The notes beneath the pieces are model-generated. The model had not been told where the DNA came from. It saw only the letters and a program-made list of their open reading frames with translations, and did no database searches. A stretch of DNA of 64,000 nt from Marvania coccoides (taxonomy: Eukaryota > Chlorophyta > Trebouxiophyceae > Chlorellales > Chlorellaceae), in the NCBI GenBank assembly GCA_963854735.1, contig OY978105.1:868001-932000 (forward strand), given 5' to 3'. A program made the translations under genes and the position numbers. Each line of letters begins with the position of its first letter. Positions within the stretch are counted from its first letter, which is position 1. Below, piece after piece: positions 1 through 11,995 of the stretch.

Positions 1-1023
1 ATTCCGAAATGTGTGGAGGGGTAAGAGTGGGATACGAAGTGTCTCACCTTCTCGAGGCTGGATTTAGAGTAATGTTTCTCCTCCGGATTGAAGTTTAGAG
101 CATCTCTACCCCGCAATTGTCTGCCGTCCATCGACACCCGACTAAGAATAGCTGTCGGGTGGGATCTTTGTGCTTTGGCGAGAAAGCAGACGGCTTTTGA
201 TGCTGGATTTTAAATTTTAATGGGGTCCCGTGCGCGGTTGGGTGGGTCTGGTAACAGATGCAGTAGGAAATGCACAGTGCATATATATGATTTGCGGTCA
301 AGGTGCCAGGTAGTCACTTTTTCTGCCTCTTACCTTTTATTAGAAGAAGTTGCCCGCTTCCTCTTTATGCGACACGGGTTTGTCGTGCAAATGACTGCTC
401 TCCGCCGGGTTGGGCGAATAAATCGAGGCTAAGGAAGGTACGACCAGTCCCAGCGCAGCCTTGGTTCGATGTTGAAAGGGTCTTGAATTTCTCGGAGCGG
501 CGGAACGGCGGTTTGAAAAGAAACTGGCATTACATGCAACCAGCCTGGTACCTAATAGGTGATGCCTCGTGAGTGTTTTAAAGCGTTAAAAATAGGGTTC
601 AATCGAAAAGCAAATGCTGGAATTACGGCAGCGGAGGAGCTACTAGCTAATAAACGTAGTACCTTTATTTACCTCCAGGGCCCACCTGAGTCATTGCATC
701 GACTTTTAGCAGCTTCCGTGCCCCATGCAACTGCCAAGTTGCATCTGGTTCGCCCACTATATTGGCTGGCTGCCTTCAACAAAATATGTCGGGGATGGGC
801 CTCGCTGGCTTCTTCTGACCATCGCTGGCTGTGTCCCGGGGACATGGCATGCTGCCACTCGTCTTTCATCGCTATGGCCCACGGGCCGAGTCACCTAGCC
901 TTCCCTTCCTTCTTGTTTTTTCCAAGTGCACTGCACACAGCAGCAGTCACATGTTTGGTTGTTTTTGAGCTGTGCTACTTAATATTAAGTTTTGACTATT
1001 TTAAGCATTAAAAGCTGCCAAAG
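1..1023. other. Upstream spacer, no gene recognised
   Basis: I see no convincing coding exon here. The longest open stretch (about 150 codons, + strand, ending near 1011) has no recognisable motif and an unordered composition. The last part is the 5' flank of the Derlin gene. Confidence 0.5.
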
Positions 1024-2310
1024 ATGCCACCAAGAGCGCCAGGCCAGGTCCACGATTTAAATGAAAGGTAAATGAACGATCTAAGAACTTTCGCCGTCTT
1101 TCTGTCAAAACAAGGATGCATTTTCGCACCAACGCCATTCCAGCTCACGTATCATCCTTTTACCTGCCGCAGGACCTTCCAGCAGTGGTATTCGTCGCTT
1201 CCGATCATCACACGGTCTCTATTCACGTGCTACATCGTCACCGGCTTGCTGCTGTTCGTCAGAGTGCTGCCAGTGGCCTACATGTACCATGCCTGGGGCC
1301 AGATCTTCAAGCTGCCGGTCCCTCAGGTGTGGCGCCTGCTCACAAATTTCACCGTCATCGGAGGTCCCAGCATCAACTTCCTCTTCCAGCTCGTCTGGCT
1401 GTAAGTAGTGGCTCTACAGTACACAGCTGTTCTACATGATAACGTGTGCCGCTTCTTATTTTTTTGGGGGATACGAAGCAAAGCATGCTTGGTTCTGCCG
1501 CTGGCTGGCTATCGTTAGTTTCCACGCTGCAATACAGCAGATTTGAGAAACCCGCATTGAACAGCTTACGCTGAAAATACATTTTATTTTGTATTGTATT
1601 CAGCACTATAGATTATATCTTACGTTCCTTCATTTTTTTAATTTTTTTTTGGCAGGATCCGCTACGGGGCCTCCTACGAAACGGCCAAGTTCCTGGGCAA
1701 CACCGCCGATGCGCTGACCATGCTGCTCACTGGTATGGTCTCCATCATGGGCCTGGACCTCTTACTTCCTTTCTTTTTTGGTTCTGTTTTCCACGGCCCC
1801 TCCCTCATCTTCATGCTGCTCTACCTGTGGTCCAAGCACAACCCTACCACCCCCGTCTCCTTCTTTGGGGTCGTCACCTTCAACGCGGCCTACCTGCCGT
1901 TTGCGCTGCTGGCGCTGGACGCCATCCAAGGCGCCTCGGTGAAAACGGGGGTTACCGGGATCTTGGCGGGCCATATCTACTACTTCCTGACAGACGTGTA
2001 CCCCCGCGCCAGCGGGAGACACCTCATCAAGACCCCCACCTGGCTGTGAGTCCACTACTACTTTTTTCCCCGCACCGCCGAGCATTTATTTTTATTTCTT
2101 CAGAAAAGCAGCCATTTATTATTTGAAATATAAAGATTGGGTGTGTTTGACTAGCTTACTCATGTCCCCTTCATGTGGCTCATCTGCAGGGCGAATCTGG
2201 TGTTCCGCTACCGTTTGGGGAACGTCCCCAGGCAGCAAGTGACGGTGCCCCACCCCACAGACGCGCGGTTCAGGGCGTTCACAGGGGCAGGCAGGCGGCT
2301 AACAGACTGA
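1024..2310 (+). CDS. Derlin (Der1-like ER-associated degradation protein)
   Basis: Four exons: 1024-1067, 1173-1400, 1656-2045, 2190-2310; all phases join and give 260 aa. Derlins are rhomboid-fold pseudoproteases of the ER membrane that help retrotranslocate misfolded proteins for degradation. The protein shows the family pattern in order: a QQWYSSLPIITRS start, WRLLTNF, then FMLLYLWSKHNP, FFGVVTFNAAYLP, and GHIYYFLTDVYPR followed by a KTP motif. The ATG at 1024 was chosen because its short exon ends in AG|GTAAAT and joins in frame to the conserved QQWY segment. Length matches the family (about 250 aa). Paralogue (Derlin-1 versus Derlin-2/3) cannot be fixed by eye. Confidence 0.95.
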
Positions 2311-2486
2311 ATGTTGACTTTCTGCTTGACTTTAAAAGCAAGAAAAATATTCATTCACATTGTCGTGTCGCTGCTCATTAGTTTGAAAAAACAAGCAAAA
2401 TGAAGAGGGGGGGGAAGGGGGGTTGCAGGATAGTTCAACGTGGGGCATGAAACAAAAGGTAAGGAAGAGAGAAACAGCACCAATAA

Positions 2487-2584
2487 TTAAGCTAATCTAC
2501 TCGCTAGGCTCTGCTTCAGCCTTCACCAGCGCTCCTTAAGCTAATCTACTCGCTAGGCTCTGCGTCGGCCTTCACCAGCGCTTC
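2487..2584. repeat. 49-bp tandem duplication over the glutaredoxin stop region
   Basis: Two adjacent copies with 49-bp period (about 2487-2535 and 2536-2584) share TTAAGCTAATCTACTCGCTA and then the codons of the C-terminus, with a few mismatches. The copy nearer the gene body holds the stop codon in use. The other lies in the 3' UTR and encodes a relic of the same tail. Confidence 0.85.
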
Positions 2585-3305
2585 TTGCAATTCCCCATTT
2601 TGATGCATTTGCAGCAGAATGTCTGAGCCGCCCACAAACTCGCCGCCAATGAAAATCTGAGGGATGGTGGGCCAGTGGGTGTGCTTTTTGATGCCGTCCC
2701 TAAGATCAGGGTCGGACAAAACGTCTCGCGAACCGTATTTTACGCCTGCGATGACACGAGAAGTAAGAACAGAGGCCAGATAAGGACACCGATTTGAAAA
2801 AATGGCCATTAACGGGCTCCAAAATGGGGGCGGTGGCGGTGTCCTCTAATTAATAATTTCTCCACATTTTTATGCAGGAAAATTAAATTCATGGCGAATT
2901 CCATCGCAGGTTCAATTTATTATTAGCGTGAACACGCACCGTAGGCATCGAGGATGCGGCAGGCCATGTTGCTGAAGCCACACATCGGCGCTTGAGGGAC
3001 GCCCTTCATGTAAATGAACACGCTGTGCGCAGTGACATCGGCGTCAATCTGCTGCGCAACGGAGGGCGGGGCATCGCCCTTGTACTGCGGCTTGAAGTCG
3101 TCGTGGGTTCCCTCGTCAGAGGTGGTGCCAAACTCCCTCAAAATCGAGCCTGCAAAGATTGGTGGCGCTTTTGGTTTAATATGGGAGTGCTGAGAGATGG
3201 AAAATGGTGTGATCACTCACTCGACAGCTTCAGATTCGAGGAGAGGGCCTTCCTGCTCCCGCCGAGGAGCTGCTTGGCTGCCGAAGATTTTATTAAAGTT
3301 TGCAT
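2546..3305 (-). CDS. GLRX5: Mitochondrial monothiol glutaredoxin (CGFS type)
   Basis: Three exons on the minus strand: 3305-3221, 3149-2940, 2745-2546; 164 aa. CGFS glutaredoxins bind a [2Fe-2S] cluster with glutathione and pass it on in mitochondrial iron-sulfur assembly. The glutaredoxin fold spans about residues 70-155, with [20 protein letters not shown] (active CGFS), [13 protein letters not shown] and the glutathione-binding [13 protein letters not shown]. The first exon encodes a basic, Ser/Leu-rich leader lacking acidic residues, as expected of a mitochondrial presequence. It is convergent with Derlin and divergent from GET4; about 190 bp separate the two start codons, so they likely share a promoter region. 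Confidence 0.93.
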
Positions 3306-3495
3306 TTCAACCCAAGCCCACTTCAGGCGCTGTGTTTAGTTAGAAACTCGGGAGGTATTTCTCTTTTTAAAATATTTTTATAGTGGCAAAAAGTCTCCTA
3401 CGAAAAATTAGAGCCGATTTGTTTCCTTCGAATAGAACTCGACAAGCCTCGCACATTTGTTATTCTGTTACTATTTTGTGGTTTAATCAGCAGCC

Positions 3496-4737
3496 ATGGA
3501 GACATCAGCACCGCCGCCTGCCGTGCAAAAGGTCCGTCCCAACCATGAAAATGTTGTGATCAAATCGATCCCCAAAATAGCTGTTCACACTCGCTTTGTC
3601 CCCCCCAAAATGCAGGCTCTCACTAGACTTCAAGCCAGCTTGGCCGCAAACCAGCCATACGAAGGCCATGAGCTCTTCAAAACCCAGTTCCATCGCAGCC
3701 GGGCTCGGAAGCAGCTAGAGGCCAGCTACGCGCTCGCAGAGGTATGATTTTTTCTGCATCTTGCACCTCATGCTCCTCTCTTTCTAATATCCACTATTTC
3801 CGGCCGTTTTACAGAGCGGAGCAGTGCTGCAGCTGCAAAAAGGGCAGGTCCACTGTGGCGTTGAGCTGGGGTGTATGTTGCTGGATGCCTACGACACCGA
3901 CGCAGCCCCAGCCACCGACGAGGCCGTGCAGCGGGTGACGAACATCATGGAGGCCTTCCCCCGCCAACCATCGGGCGAAGAGGAGGACCCCCCCATCGAA
4001 GGTTGCTCGAAAGTTGCCTCGGCGGCAGTCAAATGGCTCAGAAAGTGAGTTTTGTAAACTGTAATGCACACATTTCTTTATTTTTTTTCTGATTGCGAAA
4101 GACCCCACATTGTGAAACTTTATACATTATCATTTTGTTGTATACATGTTTGTTTCCTGTCCTAACAACTCGAAAATTGACCGCTTTCCCCCGCAGAATG
4201 AATGCTTTGCAGCAAGCACAGAAGGTATCAGCAGCGCTGGCCGGATACATAATCGGCTGCCTGGGGTGGAGAGGGCTGGGCATCGCACTCCCGCACTTTG
4301 CCCGCTCCCGCGACTTCCCTTCATTAGTCAAAATTTTGAAGGAAGCCGTGGCGGCAGGTGCCCCTGGCGAAGAGGACCTTTTCCTGGCCAGAGCAGCGCT
4401 CCAGGTGGCAGCCAGCGGCCCGCTGCACGCCCCTCGCGCAGGCCCTGCCCTCGCGCAGCAGCTGGTGGCGCTCTACCGAGAATCTGGGGGCCTGCAGGAG
4501 GCAACGCCGCTGGTAAATTTTGTCGACTTGTTTTTGGAGGCCCTGATCCGGCGGTCGTCGCCACTGGTGGAGGTGCTGCTGCAGAAGTACGGGGCAAGTC
4601 TGGACCGCGACCCCACGCTGCGGGAGCTGGTGGAGAAGGCGAGGGAGATGCATGCGCCGGCTCCGAGACTGGCGGCGGCGGGCGGAGGAATGTTCGCAGA
4701 GATGTTTAGGGGGCTGCTGGCGCCGCCCATGGCGTAG
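3496..4737 (+). CDS. GET4: GET4/TRC35 tail-anchored protein insertion factor
   Basis: Exons 3496-3741, 3815-4044, 4197-4737; 338 aa. GET4 is a cytosolic alpha-helical repeat protein. With its partner it hands tail-anchored membrane proteins to the GET3/TRC40 ATPase for ER insertion. Family features are an N-terminal YEGHELFKTQFHR segment like the YEAHQMYRTLFFR of known members, helical repeats through the middle, a TPLVNFVDLFLEAL stretch, and a GLL-rich C-terminus. It lies head-to-head with the glutaredoxin gene. Length agrees with plant and animal GET4 (about 320-330 aa). Confidence 0.9.
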
Positions 4738-5127
4738 AAGGTTGAATGCATGGGCGTGTATTGGATGTAAAAAAGCAGTGAAGTGTGCCAGCGTGACGAA
4801 ATGGACAGACTTCCTTTCTTTGAGCTCTGAACCAGTGGAAAAAAAAATCGGATATAGATAGGCCGTGCTGGGCTCTGTTCAATTTAAATTTTAAATTGCT
4901 GCTCATTTCTAGGTCGAGAAGAAGCGCTCAAACTGCGGCGGCCTGGAGTTGGGCTGCGTGCAAAGCTCGATTTTAAAGATTATTTGAGAAATTTTTTTTT
5001 CCATAAAAACTTGCGGCACCTCGAGCTCGGTGCCGCCTGAGAGGGGCCCCAATTCAAATTTCCAATTGGTATTTTATTTATATTTAATTCCGGGGCCCGA
5101 CCGACTCTCCTACAATCTTTGCAGCAA
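4738..5127. other. Intergenic spacer
   Basis: AT-rich spacer between GET4 and the Mg transporter. It includes the GET4 3' UTR and the 5' flank of the next gene. No gene is seen. Confidence 0.6.
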
Positions 5128-7018
5128 ATGCTGTCAAACTCCACGGGGCTTTCCCACCTCCCTGCGCTGTGGGCGGCGCCATGCCCGCGCGCAGGCGTGT
5201 CTCGCCGTTTCGGCAGTCCCGCCGCGGCGCCCTCCCTCCCAGGCAGCGGCGCTGCTGGCTCCCGCCGCTCTTGGCACCGCCTCTCCGTGCACCGCCTCCT
5301 CTGCCGCACACTGGAGCCTGAAGGCGCGTTCACCTCCTTCCAGCCGTTGGGAGACATCGGCTACTCCAACGGCCAGATCAACGCCATGAATGCTCGCCCT
5401 CAAGGCGGCTCCAACGAAACTTTCCAGCAGCTACGCCAGGCGGTGCTTTCTTCGCTGGATTTCTCGGACAACGCGGAGGCCACGCAGGACTGGGACGATA
5501 ACTACGACGACGGCTCGGAAGACACGTTCTTGGAGCCCCTGGGGGTGGCAGCAGCAGCAGGCAAAGCAGTTTACCAGGTGAGCGCTCTGAGATCGTTTTT
5601 ATTTATATTTTTAGGCGTTCTTTTTTTTTGGCGCATGTGTACAACCATGGGGGGAATATAGAATAAATATACATTTTTCCACTGTTTTTGTCGGTCTAAA
5701 ATTCTTTTATTATTTTCCTCGTCAGACGCTGCGCATTGACAAGGCAGGGAAGGTTCGCCAGGTCATCGTGCGCCGCCGGGACCTCATCCGGCAGTACCGC
5801 CTGCAGCCTCGCGACTTGCGACGCGTGGATCCCTCCCTCTCCCCCACAAAAACATCCCCCAGCGTCGCCATCAAAGAAGGCTCAGTTCTAATCAACATCG
5901 GCGGCGTGCGGGCAGTCATTTCCGAGGAGAAATGCCTTCTCTTCGAGCCGACCTCGGGATCATCTAGAAAGTTCCTGCAGATCGTGTCTCCTCGGCTGCA
6001 GGGGGCCGCGGCGGCGGAGCGAGCAAGAGCTCAAGGTTTAGACCCCTATGGAGGCGGCAGCCACGCGCTGGAGACGGTGAGCATGTCCATGAACATGAGC
6101 ATCGATGGCTACTCCTCCAGCAACGAAGCGTTCGAGACTGAGGCGCGAGCTTCCGCCTACCCCTTTGAGCTAGAGATTTTCGAGGCGGCGCTGATGGTAG
6201 CTACCGGGAAGCTGGAGGCGGAGCTGGTGGCGGCGACGCGGCGGGTGGGCGCGGTGCTGCAGAAGCTGCCGCGCGAGATCACGCCGGTCAACCTGGAGGA
6301 GCTGCGACGGGTGAAGCAACTTTTAGTAGAACTGGAGTCTAAGGCTGAGAACCTGAGGGACATGCTGACGGAGCTGATGGACGACGAGGACGAGGTGCGG
6401 GAGCTCAACCTGTCCACTCGCCCCAAGCGAGAGGAGCTGCGGCGGCAGCGGGAACGGGATCGGCTAGAGCGGGAGGTGGAGCGGGAAAGAGCTGTGGACA
6501 GCAGCCGCGCTGCTGCAGCGGGGGGGGGCGGCAGCGGGGAGAAAGGTGGCGCGTGGGATGGCGGGGCAGGGCTATCCAATACAGGAGGCACTGGTACCGC
6601 CTTACAGTCGGCGTCAGAAGAATTTCTGTGGAAGAAGCAGGAGGAGGAAGACGAGCTGGAGGAGGAGCGGGAGCTGGAGGAAGTGGAAGACCTGCTGGAG
6701 TACTACCTGCAGCGCGCGGCCACGACGCAGTCGGAGGCGGAGCGGCTGCTGGCGGGGGCGCGTGACCTAGAGGAAAGTATCGGCGTGTCGCTCTCAGCGC
6801 GGCGATTCGAGGTGAATCGGCTGGAACTGATGCTGAGCATCGCCTCGTTTGCGGCGGCGCTGGGCGCCATGGTGGCCAGCATCTTCGGAATGAACTTAAG
6901 GTCCACGCTGGAAATGAGCGTCGTTGGATTTTGGTCGACTACGCTGATGATCGTGGCGGGCAGCTGCTGGATATTCTGGGTACTGTACAACTACACAAAA
7001 AGAAAGCGCATCCTCTAA
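5128..7018 (+). CDS. MRS2/CorA-type Mg2+ transporter, organelle type
   Basis: Two exons, 5128-5577 and 5726-7018; 580 aa. This family forms pentameric Mg2+ channels in the mitochondrial inner membrane or the chloroplast envelope. The C-terminus has two membrane helices; the first ends with the diagnostic FGMN (Gly-Met-Asn near residues 538-540), and a short basic tail follows the second. Ahead of this are long charged helices and an IPV-like TPVNLEELRRVKQLLVELE region. An Ala/Gly/Ser-rich insert (roughly residues 405-445) enlarges the protein compared with the usual 400-500 aa. The first ~60 residues are Arg/Ser/Ala/Pro-rich with few acids, fitting an organelle leader. I chose the first ATG of the open frame. 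Confidence 0.9.
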
Positions 7019-7858
7019 AGAAACGCACCAAGAAATCGACCAACGAGAGCACGTGTTTTACTCAATTTATTTTCGTGTGGAAAGAATCCAAACCCGCATT
7101 TGGCGCAGTGCCTCCGAACCTTTTTCGGCTTCATTTTTCGTGGGGGAAGCTGGCTCACCTCATTTCCCTGCCTTACGAGGGATAACTTGTCTTCTTTACC
7201 TTTTCCCCTTCGCTTGCCCTGATGAGAAGAAGACACAGTGTTTCGTTTTCGCCTTGCTGAAGAAACGTATTCTTTCTTTCTTGTGTTTTAATCAGCATTG
7301 TGTGTGTGTCGTTTGAAAACTTCACTCTTTTTTTCCCTTCGTTTCTCAAGGGGACCTCGCCAACACGGTTGCAGCAATTTCTCCGCCTGTCATCTCCAAT
7401 CTTGCACCCTTGAATTTCTTAATTAACCCAATTGCAATTGCCACAACTTAATATTGTGTCTCGAACATTGACTGCTAATACAAAATGGCCAGATTGATTT
7501 TTCTACGGTGGATGGCTACAGTTTTATCGGCATTCTCATTTTCTTTAACAGTTTGCACTAACTCTTCCTGAAAGGCGCCGCTCAGGCGAGATTGATGATT
7601 GAAAAGCTCTGTAACAAGGACTAACCAAGAATTCAAAGCACTCTTTACAGTCCATGAAGCCAAAACCGGAGGCCGCCTGCTCTCCGCTTTTTTACCTTTA
7701 TCTTCTCTTGTCTGCTGGCGTATTCGACCGAGAAAACACGGTAGTCCAACTTTATTACAAATGGTTTCAAATGGACTTAATGGTCAGTCCGTCTGTCAGT
7801 GCAGAAATGCCGGAGAGTAGGGGGGAAAAAGAAATACACGATACCGGCATTCTTTTAA
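7019..7858. other. Convergent 3' spacer
   Basis: AT- and T-rich sequence between the 3' ends of the Mg transporter and the demethylase. It should hold both 3' UTRs. No coding signal is seen. Confidence 0.6.
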
Positions 7859-10800
7859 CTACCTTCTGGCCTGCAAGATCGCCTCCACCACCGTCTCCGC
7901 GCCTTCCCCGATCGCTTCCCTCCCCAGCAGCCCGTTGTTCACCGCTGTGAGCACCGCTACTCGCGTTTCATCGTTTGGCATGTCCAGCAGCGCCAACGCC
8001 ACCTGCCGAGACACGCAGCGGTACAAAACTATCGGCCGGGTGTTGGGACCCGCCCCCGCTTTCTTTCCGCGCGCGTCGTTTACGTCCAGCCGCAGCAGCG
8101 CCTGCTCGCGCTGCGCCGAGGCTGGCGGGCTGAAAACCACCTGAAACGCGCCGAATTCGAGGTCGGGAGGGTGCTGTGGGTCCTGAAATACCAATTTCAA
8201 CCGCGAGGACAGCAGCTGGGTGGAAGCTACTGCAGCTGCGGGGTCTACCGGTGCCCTTAGCTTTGTGAAGCGGTGGGCAGGAACTGAGGCGTGCGCTGTT
8301 GTTGCCGCTGATGGCCCTGCATGGTTGCCGTTGCCGTTGGCGGCCTGATGCCGCGCCCTGGCGGCCGCTTTTTCGACCTCCCGGGCACCAGCGGCCGCAA
8401 CCGCTGCGCGCTCCGCTGCCACGGCCGCCGCCACCTCCCCCGCGCCCGCCTGCGGCACCCCTTTGGCCAAGCTCAGCGCCGCATCGACGTCCGCCGCCGC
8501 CCACAGCCCCGTGAAGAAAGCTCCATGCATGGTGGCAGGGGCCCGGCGGTTGGTCGCCTCTCCGGCAAAAAACAGCCGCCCTCCCACCGTTTCCGCGAAA
8601 ATGTCGTAGTCTTCCCCGCCTTTGGAGCCTACCGGCAGCGAGGAGTAGGCGCCGTACGCCATCGGGTCGCTGCCCCAGCGGGTGACTATCACCTGCAGCG
8701 GGGCCGGCACCTCAATGCCCCGAGGCTCAAAAATGCCGCGCAGAATGCCGAGGATGCCGGCGACCACCTCCCCTGGCGGTCGGCGCTCCTGTTCCTCGGC
8801 GGCGGCGCCGGAAATCAGCGCCGTGAGCTGCGCCCCGCCGGAGATCCCAGCGTAGGAATAAAAAAGAAAGCCTTCGCCCCTGCGGGCCGGGTCGGCGCTG
8901 ACGTGGCCGAAGATGTCGGAGTCGTCGTCCCAGAAGACGCGCGGGAACTGCATGATGACCTGCACGTAAACAATAAAAAAAAAGTGAAACAACCATTGAT
9001 TTAAAAAAAAAACGAATTTGGCAGACCAAAAAGGTGCGTGCGCATTATATTATTGAAACACAGCCAAGGAGATGGCGTCAACAATAGCAAACCGTGTATT
9101 AGCAAAAGCAGCAGCTCCCACCTTGTTCATTGTGCCCATTCCCAAGCGAGAGATGGCCCCCCGCTTGCGCTCCGGCAGCGGCGGATTAAACGCCACTCCG
9201 CCGCGCTTCAACACCCCCAACGGAATGGTAACCACCACCGCATCCGCGTGCAGCACCCTGGTGGGGGTGTGCACAGCCACCCCAGATTTGCAGTACCGTA
9301 TTTCGGCGACAGGGCTGTCGTACAGGATGGGGATCCCCTCGCACAGCGCCTTCAGCCACCGCCCGTTGCACCCGGGGACAAAGCAGTGCGCGCCAAACAC
9401 CTCGTAAGGGTCGTCTTGGTCCCAATACAGCAGCGATGACTTTTCGAGGGTGCAGCTGTTGGCGAACTCTAGGTTGGCCAAGTGCCAGTCGTACAGCTGC
9501 CGCGCCGCCGCCTCGTAGTCGCGGGGTTGCCCAGTCCTGCAAACAACCCCCCCCCAAAAAAAATCAAGAAAAAACATATTTTTTTGTATAAAAAAATAAA
9601 ATGCTAATGATTCTAATCGTCAAAATTTTCCCTCCCCCCTCACTTTTCAGAGCCTTCGCCTTCGCCTGCGCCGTTCTCCTCCTCCGCCGCAGCGATCTTC
9701 TTCAGCTTCGCTTTCAGCTCGGGGTACTGCTCCTGCCACTGCGTTTCTAGCGCCGTGCCCAGGGACGTGAACTCCACCGCCTCCTTTGGGCCTTGTTTGC
9801 GGTCCTGGCACACCTTTCGCATCAGCACCTTGTCGTAGTGGTGCTCGATCTCTTTGTCCAGCGCGGTGGGGCAGCGGGAGCCGTCTGGCATGTACAGCGG
9901 CGCCTCCTCTCGAATGTGCATCAGCGGGAGGGCCAGCTGCTTGGCCACCACCTGGAAATTAAAAATTTGAAAGGAAAATGACACGCAAGTGAGTTGGAGG
10001 CAATACTGGCATCATTCTCTGCGTCAAAGAGTGTTTTCAGCGCGAAAAGCTGCCTCTAGAAATAAAAAATGAACTGAAAACAATATCACAGTAGTCGAGA
10101 ATTGGGGGCATTTTAAAGCCATTTATAACCAATGTTTTAGGTGCTTTAACCCCTCAAAATGCGGAGTTTATTTCTCCATTCAAAAACTGACCGCAAGGGG
10201 GTTTCCGTCGATGCCAGTGATGATAGAACCCGCCACGTCAGCAACCACAGCACCCTCTTCGCTGCCATCCGGCCCAGCGAGACGCTCAGTGTAAACGCGC
10301 CCGCCCGGGCGGCCGCGGCCCTCCACGATGAGCACCTTGTACCCGCGGCGGCGCAGCTGCCGCGCAGCTGCCAGCCCCGCGCAGCCGGAGCCAATGACCA
10401 AAACCGAGCCTCGCTCCTCACCGCCAGAGACGACCTGGTGCTGAATGTCCGACGAAACACCGTAGTTGATGTACCCAGACGCTGAAAGAGAAGGAAATCA
10501 GTGGAGAAAATCGTAATTTTAGTTGTAGCGAAAAAATGACATGATCTCAGGGGCAGAACATTGAAGGGTATAAAATGGTTATATGGTAATTATGGTGATA
10601 AAGTATGAAGTGGGTAATTTGCTTACAATCTAGAAAGCGCCAGGCTGCTAAAACGTAGGCGCGCTCCTTGGGGCGTGCTGCTGCGAGGGCCTGCGGCAGG
10701 GGCAGCGTTGCTGACACATCCGCCCGCCACTGTGCCAGCACAGCGTTGCGCACGCGGGCGTAGGTTCTCTCGCTGAACCCGGGGGGAAGCATGAGCTTCT

Positions 10801-11366
10801 CTTCCTCGCTGAGCTCGTCAGAAGTGATCCCCAAAAACACCTATAGATGTAAAACAACAAAATAAACCCCAAAAATAACGCCGGCTCAGATATCCAGAAT
10901 TTATATAACTGATACCAAAATGACCCCCCAAAAGCAGCGAATAGTATGGATCAAGCAACGCAGTGCATTTCTCCCCGCGTACCGCGTGCGCAGTGGCTGC
11001 ATTGAAGTCGTCCTCCTCCTCGTCGTCCGCTTCAGTTCCGGCCCGAGAGTGCGAGGGGCCAGCGTGGTAGGCCGGGTCCGCCGCCTGCCGCGCCCGCTTC
11101 CCAGGCCTCCCAGCGGCCTCGTTGTCCGTGGAGGAGGCCGGCATGGAGGCAGGAGGAAAGGATGCGTTGCCGCCGTGACCGCCGTCTCTCCCATCTGCGC
11201 CCATTTTCTTTTTGAGACGGAGCTCCTCCGCCTCATCTTCAATGTCACTTTCGAGCATGCTCCATAGAAGGTCCTCGTCTGCTGCCAGCATCACATTGTT
11301 GCGAGGCCGCTGAGAGCGCCGAGCTCCGGCGGGTTCGGTTGAAGGGGGGCATTGGCCGCTCTGCAT
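7859..11366 (-). CDS. LSD1-family histone demethylase, FLD/LDL1 type
   Basis: Six exons: 11366-10983, 10840-10627, 10481-10192, 9951-9644, 9536-9122, 8959-7859; 903 aa. These FAD-dependent amine oxidases remove methyl groups from histone H3 Lys4. In order: an acidic N-terminus with a basic RRSQRPRN patch; a SWIRM domain (about 130-215) ending in AWRFLDSSGYINYG; the FAD-binding [17 protein letters not shown] followed by [12 protein letters not shown]; the [16 protein letters not shown] motif (here [12 protein letters not shown]) and [10 protein letters not shown]; and a catalytic Lys in GMGTMNK (residue 537). [20 protein letters not shown] closes the oxidase domain. The substrate-domain insertion is short, as in plants, with no long Tower. 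The last ~100 residues ([14 protein letters not shown] onward) resemble the extra C-terminal domain of plant FLD/LDL proteins. Divergent from the Sof1 gene. Confidence 0.93.
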
Positions 11367-11995
11367 GGTCGGCAAAAGTCGGACTACACGCCAGGAGGTC
11401 AAGCGTTAGCGGAATGGGGCGGGTAGCTCGCGGGAGACGGAAATCAGGGAGACTACTTTTTGAGACCTGAGTCCAAAATGCGATCTGGGGAATGGGGCGT
11501 TGGGTGTCGCGCCAACGGAATTAACTTGGATGTGCTGTTAGACTTGGGGTGGCGCTGCAGCAGGATGAGGGTGTTTCGTGTTTTTTGTAGCTGTGCCTTA
11601 GGAGTCGATTTTTCAAAGACAAATTGAGGCCCAGGCGTCGGTCATTTCGGGTCGTGTACTATGTCAGGATATTGAATGCAAAAAGATAAGGGGCATCGGT
11701 GCGTGTAGACGTCACAAAAATGAAGTTTTCTTCGCTGACTTCGAACGGAAGAAAAATGGACAAAGGTCACGATGGCTGCGGCTGTGTTCACTTTTTTTAA
11801 TATTTTCATATTCAAATAGGCCATAAATACTCTTGGGCACCCACCCACCTGCGCCACACTTAATTTACGCTTTGGATGCATACATTTTTTCAATCCATCC
11901 CCCCAAAACAACGCTAGCGCTGGTCAAGAAGAAGCACCAAATAATTTAAAAAATTCCATTGCAGCAGAAATTGCCGCCCTCCGCCGCCAGCAGCC
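11367..11995. promoter_or_regulatory. Divergent spacer, demethylase / Sof1
   Basis: 629 bp between two divergent start codons, so it should contain both promoters and 5' UTRs. I see no clear TATA box or operator. Confidence 0.45.
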
